Positions 5,997-9,922 of a stretch of DNA of 9,922 bases are shown here, piece by piece. Source of the DNA: an uncultured Ruminococcus sp. (GTDB taxonomy: Bacteria; Bacillota; Clostridia; Oscillospirales; Ruminococcaceae); the NCBI GenBank assembly GCA_947167535.1, contig CAMVIL010000025.1, forward strand, positions 1 to 9,922, read 5' to 3'. How positions within the stretch are numbered: position 1 is the first letter of the stretch; each line of letters opens with the position of its first letter. The notes under the pieces were generated by a model that did no database searches, was not told the DNA's origin, and was given only the letters and a program-made list of their open reading frames with translations. A program made the position numbers and the translations under genes.

Positions 5997-7292
5997 ATGA
6001 GATCAGGTCTGTACAACAGATTTGTGACGCGCGTGCTGGTGCTGCTCGTCACGGGTCTGCTGCTTACTATGATAGGCAGTCAGATATACAGATATTTAAA
6101 TGACAGGCACGATACTCAGGAAGCAGTGCTTGCTACTATCAATGAGGATATCGACTTTACGGGAGTGATAATCCGCGACGAGACTCCGCTGACCTACAAC
6201 GGCAGCGATGTCGTGAGCTACGTCTATTCCGACGGCAGCAAGGTCTCGAAGGGCGACGCGGTGGCGCAGCTGTTCGACTCTCAGGAAGCGGCTAACGCCG
6301 AGAAAAAGCTGAGACAGGTCAATGAACAGATAGAGCTGCTCAAACGCGCTCAGAACCCCGGTACCACCGATTACGTTCAGCCCGAGTCGATAAGCAATAA
6401 GATAGACGAGCACTACAAGCACCTGATGAGCTTTACCAACAACGGCGAATATGGCAGCTTTGAAAAGGTAAAGAACGATATGTCGCTTGTCATGAATATA
6501 TATAACATCATTTCGGGCATGACGACCGATTACAACAGCAGGATCGCACTGCTTGAATCAAAGGCGGCGACCCTCTCCGCACAGGCGGCTTCGGCCAACG
6601 GTACGGTGAACGCCAGCAAGACAGGCTATTTCGTCTCCTACTGCGACGGCTTCGAGAGCAGGCTGACTACCGCAGGAGCGGACAGCCTTACCATAGAAGA
6701 TGTGGAGAACATCATCTCCGACAGATACAGCGGCGCGGTAGCGCCTCCCGCAGGCTCGGTGGGTAAGCTCTTTGAGGAGTACTCCTGCCTGATAGCGGGC
6801 GTGATTGACGCCGATCCCAGAGTCGTTGAGGACGCAAACTTAGAGCTTACTCTCGACAGCACCGACAGCGTGTACAAAGTAACCGTGAAGTCGGTCAAGA
6901 AGCGGGACGACGGCAAGGTGCTGGTGATATTCTCCTGCGGTTATCTCGATGAGTATATCGCGGCGTCAAGGATACAGTCGATGCAGCTGATCTTCGACGA
7001 GTACAGCGGCATCAAGGTTCCCCGCTCGGCGATACGCTTCCGCGGCGAGGAAAAGGGTGTTTACGTAATTCTCGGCGAGGACATCACATTTAAGAAGATA
7101 GATGTTATCTACGAGGGCGATGACTTCGTTATTTCAAAGAATACTTCGCAGGAGGATCACCTTCTGCTCTACGATCAGATATTACTTGAGGTGGTGAGCG
7201 AACAGGATGTTGGGATCAAACAACCCAAGCCCGACTCAGACGTATCCGGAGGTGACGGAAAACCTAAGGGAGATACGTCAGAAGGTGGCTGA
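5997..7292 (+). CDS. HlyD-like membrane-anchored protein in the division gene cluster
   Basis: This 431-residue protein resembles the HlyD/membrane-fusion (periplasmic adaptor) superfamily. It has one N-terminal membrane segment at about 12-30 after a short basic start. Next is a biotinyl/lipoyl-like half at ~53-93 (FTGVIIRDETPL, GSKVSKGDAVAQLF), helical coiled-coil-like stretches at ~96-120 and ~180-200, and a C-terminal beta-barrel-like part with GIKVPRSAIR at 338-347 and GVYVILG at 354-360. The tail (~407-431) is low-complexity Gly/Lys/Asp. Topology suggests most of it lies outside the membrane. It starts 6 bases after hfq (GAGGA at 5982-5986) and overlaps yggS. No ABC, MFS or RND partner gene is present, so an efflux role is unsupported here. 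The setting next to sepF and divIVA makes an envelope or division role a fair inference. Exact function is unknown. Confidence 0.8.
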   Translation: MRSGLYNRFVTRVLVLLVTGLLLTMIGSQIYRYLNDRHDTQEAVLATINEDIDFTGVIIRDETPLTYNGSDVVSYVYSDGSKVSKGDAVAQLFDSQEAANAEKKLRQVNEQIELLKRAQNPGTTDYVQPESISNKIDEHYKHLMSFTNNGEYGSFEKVKNDMSLVMNIYNIISGMTTDYNSRIALLESKAATLSAQAASANGTVNASKTGYFVSYCDGFESRLTTAGADSLTIEDVENIISDRYSGAVAPPAGSVGKLFEEYSCLIAGVIDADPRVVEDANLELTLDSTDSVYKVTVKSVKKRDDGKVLVIFSCGYLDEYIAASRIQSMQLIFDEYSGIKVPRSAIRFRGEEKGVYVILGEDITFKKIDVIYEGDDFVISKNTSQEDHLLLYDQILLEVVSEQDVGIKQPKPDSDVSGGDGKPKGDTSEGG

Positions 7293-7944
7293 AGCCGAGC
7301 AGAAGTTCGGCAGAGAAAAGGGCAGCGTCAGGATAATGGCTGTTACCAAGACCGTCCCGCCCGAAAAGGTCAACGCCGCGGTCGCTGAGGGGATAACGCT
7401 TCTCGGAGAAAACCGCGTGCAGGAGTATCTCTCCAAAAAGGATCAGTACGACAACTCGGCAGAAGTACATATTATTGGACACTTGCAGACGAACAAGGTC
7501 AAATACGTGATCGACAGCGTGACGATGATACAGTCTGTGGACAGCATAAAGCTGGCACACGAGATAAACAGGCTCGCCGAAAAGCACGGCAGGGTGATGG
7601 ATGTCCTGCTGGAAGTAAATATCGGCGGCGAGGACTCAAAGACGGGCATTTCCGAAAGCGGGCTGATGGAGCTTGCGGAGGAGACCGCCGCCCTTAAAAA
7701 CGTCCGCATCAGAGGACTTATGGCGATCCCGCCTATCGGCGCGGAGGAAGCTCTTTATGCACAGATGGAAAAGCTTTTTGAGCAGCTAAAGGAAAAGGAT
7801 CTGCCGAATGCGCAGATAGATACTCTTTCGATGGGAATGTCGGGAGATTACGAGACCGCTGTAAAGTACGGGTCGAACCTTATAAGGATAGGAACAGGGC
7901 TTTTCGGAGCCAGAGATTATACAAAAAAAGTAACGGAGGGGTAA
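7207..7944 (+). CDS. yggS: YggS/YlmE family PLP-binding homeostasis protein (PLPBP)
   Basis: This family binds pyridoxal 5'-phosphate without known enzymatic turnover and maintains vitamin B6 and amino-acid balance; ylmE is the Bacillus name. The PLP lysine is K48 in MAVTKTVP. Other family motifs are GENRVQE, HIIGHLQTNK, VNIGGEDSKTG, RGLMAIPP and, near the C terminus, LSMGMSGDYETAVKYGS followed by IRIGTGLFG; these form the alanine-racemase-like barrel. The start is uncertain. ATG at 7207 has GAGGTGG at 7188-7194 upstream and gives 245 residues. GTG at 7252 gives 230 residues beginning VTENLREIR, closer to the usual family N terminus, but has no good ribosome site. From the ATG the gene overlaps the preceding one by 86 bases in another frame, implying translational coupling. 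Confidence 0.95.
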   Translation: MLGSNNPSPTQTYPEVTENLREIRQKVAEAEQKFGREKGSVRIMAVTKTVPPEKVNAAVAEGITLLGENRVQEYLSKKDQYDNSAEVHIIGHLQTNKVKYVIDSVTMIQSVDSIKLAHEINRLAEKHGRVMDVLLEVNIGGEDSKTGISESGLMELAEETAALKNVRIRGLMAIPPIGAEEALYAQMEKLFEQLKEKDLPNAQIDTLSMGMSGDYETAVKYGSNLIRIGTGLFGARDYTKKVTEG

Positions 7945-7950
7945 AAGATC

Positions 7951-8601
7951 ATGAGCGTTTGGGATGGATTTAAAAGTATTTTCGTAGGCGAGGACGAGAT
8001 AGAGGCGGAGGAGTTTTCCACCTATCGCCCCAAGCAGGAACCTGCTCCCGAGCCTGCGCCGACAGCATATGAAATAGGTCAGCAGTCTGCTCCCTCGGGA
8101 GTGGCAGCCGAGCCTGAGGCAGCTCCCAAGGAGAGATACCGTTCTCCCGCTAGAGAGCAGTATCAGGCAGCTCCGCAGCAGAATTCGGCAGCAAACGCAC
8201 GCCGTCAGCAGCGCGAGATGGCAAACCGCATGAGAGAAAACGACAGCTATGGCTATAATTCAAGAAGGACGGGAAGAAACATGGAAAGAGAAAGCGATAT
8301 AAGAATGGCAACAACAGATCAGTCTTCCTTTGATCTTGTACTTGCAAGACCCAATAATTTCAAGGAAGTTGAAAAGATCGGCAACGACATCAACTGCGGA
8401 AGAACAGTTATCCTCAACCTCGAACTGGTAAAGCAGGAGGACGCTACCCGTATCCTCGACTTTATCTGGGGCGTGGCTTTCGCAAACGATGATGAGATAA
8501 AGATGATGGCTGCCAAGACCTACGCTATCATTCCGAGAAACGTAAACTTCTCGGGCGTAGACCTCGTGAGCGAGCTTGAGAACAACGGATACAGCTTCTG
8601 A
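7951..8601 (+). CDS. sepF: cell division protein SepF
   Basis: SepF binds the membrane and the FtsZ C-terminal tail, tethering and bundling FtsZ at the septum. The 216-residue protein has an N-terminal amphipathic-type segment (MSVWDGFKSIF) followed by acidic residues, a long Pro/Ala/Gln/Arg-rich linker at ~28-120, and the conserved SepF (DUF552) domain at ~126-202. That domain contains FDLVLARPNNFKEVEKIG, RTVILNLELV, ATRILDFIWGVAFA and IIPRNVNFSG. It is longer than the ~150 residues of Bacillus SepF because of the linker. GGAGGG at 7935-7940 supports the ATG, 6 bases after the yggS stop. The gene overlaps ylmH by one base (TGATG). Its position matches the ylm-divIVA cluster of Firmicutes. 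Confidence 0.96.
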   Translation: MSVWDGFKSIFVGEDEIEAEEFSTYRPKQEPAPEPAPTAYEIGQQSAPSGVAAEPEAAPKERYRSPAREQYQAAPQQNSAANARRQQREMANRMRENDSYGYNSRRTGRNMERESDIRMATTDQSSFDLVLARPNNFKEVEKIGNDINCGRTVILNLELVKQEDATRILDFIWGVAFANDDEIKMMAAKTYAIIPRNVNFSGVDLVSELENNGYSF

Positions 8602-9383
8602 TGGCTGAACGCGACCTCAGCTTTCTGGGCAGACTGACCGATGAGGAGCGCTTCTTCGTCGGCTCGGTCTATGATAAGCTCTACGCCGCAAGGGATAAGT
8701 ACCGCACGGGCTTTACCTTCTTCCTGACGGAGCGGCAGGCGGGGCTTGCCCGAATGGTGATGGCTTCCGAGTGCTTTGAGGGATATCTCCTTTACGGCGG
8801 TCATGAAGAGGCGGAACGGCTTATGCTGGGCGTCTTTTCCGAGTATGACTGCGCGGGGGAGGAAAGCTTCCCCCTGTCTGCGCTGACCTTCAGCTTCCGC
8901 AGGGAGGATAAGCTCACCCACAGGGACATTCTGGGCGCGCTGATGGGACTGGATATCGCCAGAGAGACTGTGGGGGATATCTGCGTCGGAGAGGACTGCG
9001 CTGTCGTTTTTCTCACCGATACTGCGGCAGAGCAGGCGCTTATGGGTATCACCAAGATAGGCCGCGCGGGAGTGCGGGTGTCTGAGGGCTTTGCCCCTGA
9101 GAGTATCCCAAAGCGGGAGTATCAGCTTATCAGCGGTACGGTGTCTTCGCTTCGTCTTGACAGCGTCACTTCCCTTGCCATAAGGAGCTCGCGTGCCAAC
9201 GCGGCGGCGCTTGTGGAGGGCGGCAAGGTGATACTTCGCGGACAGGAGGTCACCTCGTGTTCGGCTCAGGTAAATGAGGGCGATGTGTTCACCGTGCGCG
9301 GGTACGGCAAGTTCCGTCTCGGCGCCAAGGGTCGGACTACCAAAAAGGACAGATCATTTATTGAGATATATAAATATAAATAG
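8601..9383 (+). CDS. ylmH: YlmH family S4-domain RNA-binding protein
   Basis: YlmH is a conserved neighbour of sepF and divIVA; in Bacillus it has been linked to ribosome-associated quality control on stalled 50S subunits. The 260-residue protein has an N-terminal region with the family segment HRDILGALMGLDIARETVGD at 107-126. The C-terminal S4 RNA-binding domain spans ~184-242 (LRLDSVTSLAIRSSRANAA, then GKVILRGQEVTSCSAQVNEG and FTVRGYGKFRL). A basic tail follows (KGRTTKKDR). The start codon overlaps the sepF stop as TGATG, with no strong ribosome site close upstream, so translation is probably coupled to sepF. The usual ylmG/yggT gene is absent between the two. Confidence 0.93.
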   Translation: MAERDLSFLGRLTDEERFFVGSVYDKLYAARDKYRTGFTFFLTERQAGLARMVMASECFEGYLLYGGHEEAERLMLGVFSEYDCAGEESFPLSALTFSFRREDKLTHRDILGALMGLDIARETVGDICVGEDCAVVFLTDTAAEQALMGITKIGRAGVRVSEGFAPESIPKREYQLISGTVSSLRLDSVTSLAIRSSRANAAALVEGGKVILRGQEVTSCSAQVNEGDVFTVRGYGKFRLGAKGRTTKKDRSFIEIYKYK

Positions 9384-9394
9384 GAGGAATACTT

Positions 9395-9922
9395 ATGATG
9401 GAACCTGAAAAGATAAGGGGCAAAAGATTTCAGACCGTGAAGAACGGCTGCAATCCTGCCGAGGTATCGTCATATCTTTCGCAGCTCGCCGATGAGATCG
9501 AGCGTCTGCAAAAGCAAAACGCCGAGAGCGAGGAGAAGATCATAAAGCTGGTCGAGAAGGTCAATGAGTACCGCGACGACGAAGAAGCGATCAAGCTCGC
9601 GATGGTGCACGCTCAGAAGGAATCCAACAAGCTTATAAATGACGCCAAGGCAAAGGCGAGAGATATGATAGAGTCTGCAAAGACCGAGCAGGTTCGCCGC
9701 GCCGAGATGAACGCCGCCGAGTGCGACAAGATCATCGCCGACCACAAGGCTGCCTGCGTGAAGATGGTGCAGGAGCAGACAGAAGCTACTCAGGCAGAGA
9801 TCTTAGCTATTCAGGAGAACTATAAGGCTGAGAAGGAAGACCTCGAGCATCTCAAGGCTGAGGTTACCTACTTCAAGAGCGAGCTGACAGCCCTCTACAC
9901 CCAGCAGCTTGCGCTTAGCATG
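9395..9922 (+). CDS. divIVA: DivIVA-like cell division/polarity protein, 3'-truncated by the window edge
   Basis: DivIVA is a coiled-coil protein that binds negatively curved membrane at septa and poles and recruits division or polarity partners. The frame is open for 176 codons to the window end without a stop. AGGAGG at 9382-9387 is 7 bases from the ATG at 9395; a second ATG follows immediately at 9398. The N-terminal domain reads KRFQTVKNG then NPAEVSSYL at residues 10-28, matching the family's F-x-x-V-x-x-G-Y-(N/D)-P-x-E-V-(D)-x-F-L pattern. After that come predicted coiled coils, e.g. EIERLQKQN at 34-42, and an Ala/Lys/Glu-rich helix (AQKESNKLINDAKAKARDMI) typical of the family. Cys19 stands where Tyr is usual, and Lys16/Asn17 occupy the place of the Bacillus membrane-inserting Phe17/Arg18. 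It follows ylmH by 11 bases. Confidence 0.92.
   Translation, partial: MMEPEKIRGKRFQTVKNGCNPAEVSSYLSQLADEIERLQKQNAESEEKIIKLVEKVNEYRDDEEAIKLAMVHAQKESNKLINDAKAKARDMIESAKTEQVRRAEMNAAECDKIIADHKAACVKMVQEQTEATQAEILAIQENYKAEKEDLEHLKAEVTYFKSELTALYTQQLALSM

Noticed and set aside
9361..9390. AT-rich TATATAAATATAAA stretch as a separate divIVA promoter
   Set aside because: TTGAGA at 9361 resembles a -35 box, but no -10 box lies at proper spacing; the stretch is the ylmH 3' end plus the ribosome site.

Overview
The window looks like chromosomal core sequence from a Gram-positive Clostridia, most probably a Ruminococcus-like member of the Oscillospiraceae/Ruminococcaceae. This rests on gene content (MutL with an endonuclease domain, Gram-positive type Hfq, SepF, YlmH, DivIVA), strong GGAGG-type ribosome binding sites, and a codon habit that keeps ATA for isoleucine in fairly GC-rich genes (16 of 21 Ile codons in miaA by my count). 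The species is inference. All genes lie on the + strand with short gaps or overlaps. There is no sign of a phage, IS element, CRISPR array, tRNA or rRNA.

Left block (1-5535): the C-terminal ~627 codons of mutS, complete mutL, a 173-residue membrane protein of unknown function, and miaA. MutS and MutL form the mismatch-repair pair. MutL has the metal-binding endonuclease motifs of MutH-less bacteria, and both proteins carry candidate sliding-clamp motifs. MiaA prenylates A37 of tRNAs that read UNN codons.

Junction (5536-5753): the only sizeable non-coding stretch, 218 bases. It holds an extended -10 promoter candidate at the very end of miaA. This is followed by nested palindromes: GC-rich 3-base-loop hairpins, two mutually exclusive pairings, an enclosing 8-bp inverted repeat, a terminator-like stem with T-rich tail, a 10-bp A/T-rich inverted repeat, and a third GC-rich stem. 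It could be a structured hfq leader, a terminator plus promoter region, a dispersed intergenic palindromic repeat, or a mixture. This is the most interesting part of the window.

Right block (5754-9922): hfq, then a membrane-anchored HlyD-like protein, a YggS/YlmE PLP-binding protein, sepF, ylmH, and the first 176 codons of divIVA. This matches the ylm-divIVA division cluster of Firmicutes, with two differences: ylmG/yggT is missing between sepF and ylmH, and a HlyD-like gene sits upstream of yggS. SepF tethers FtsZ to the membrane, DivIVA marks curved membrane at septum and poles, YlmH is an S4-domain ribosome/RNA-binding protein, and YggS maintains PLP homeostasis. The HlyD-like protein has no transporter partner in view and is a candidate uncharacterised envelope or division factor.

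I saw no clearly new multi-gene system. The most useful leads are the hfq upstream element, the orphan HlyD-like protein, and the small membrane protein between mutL and miaA.
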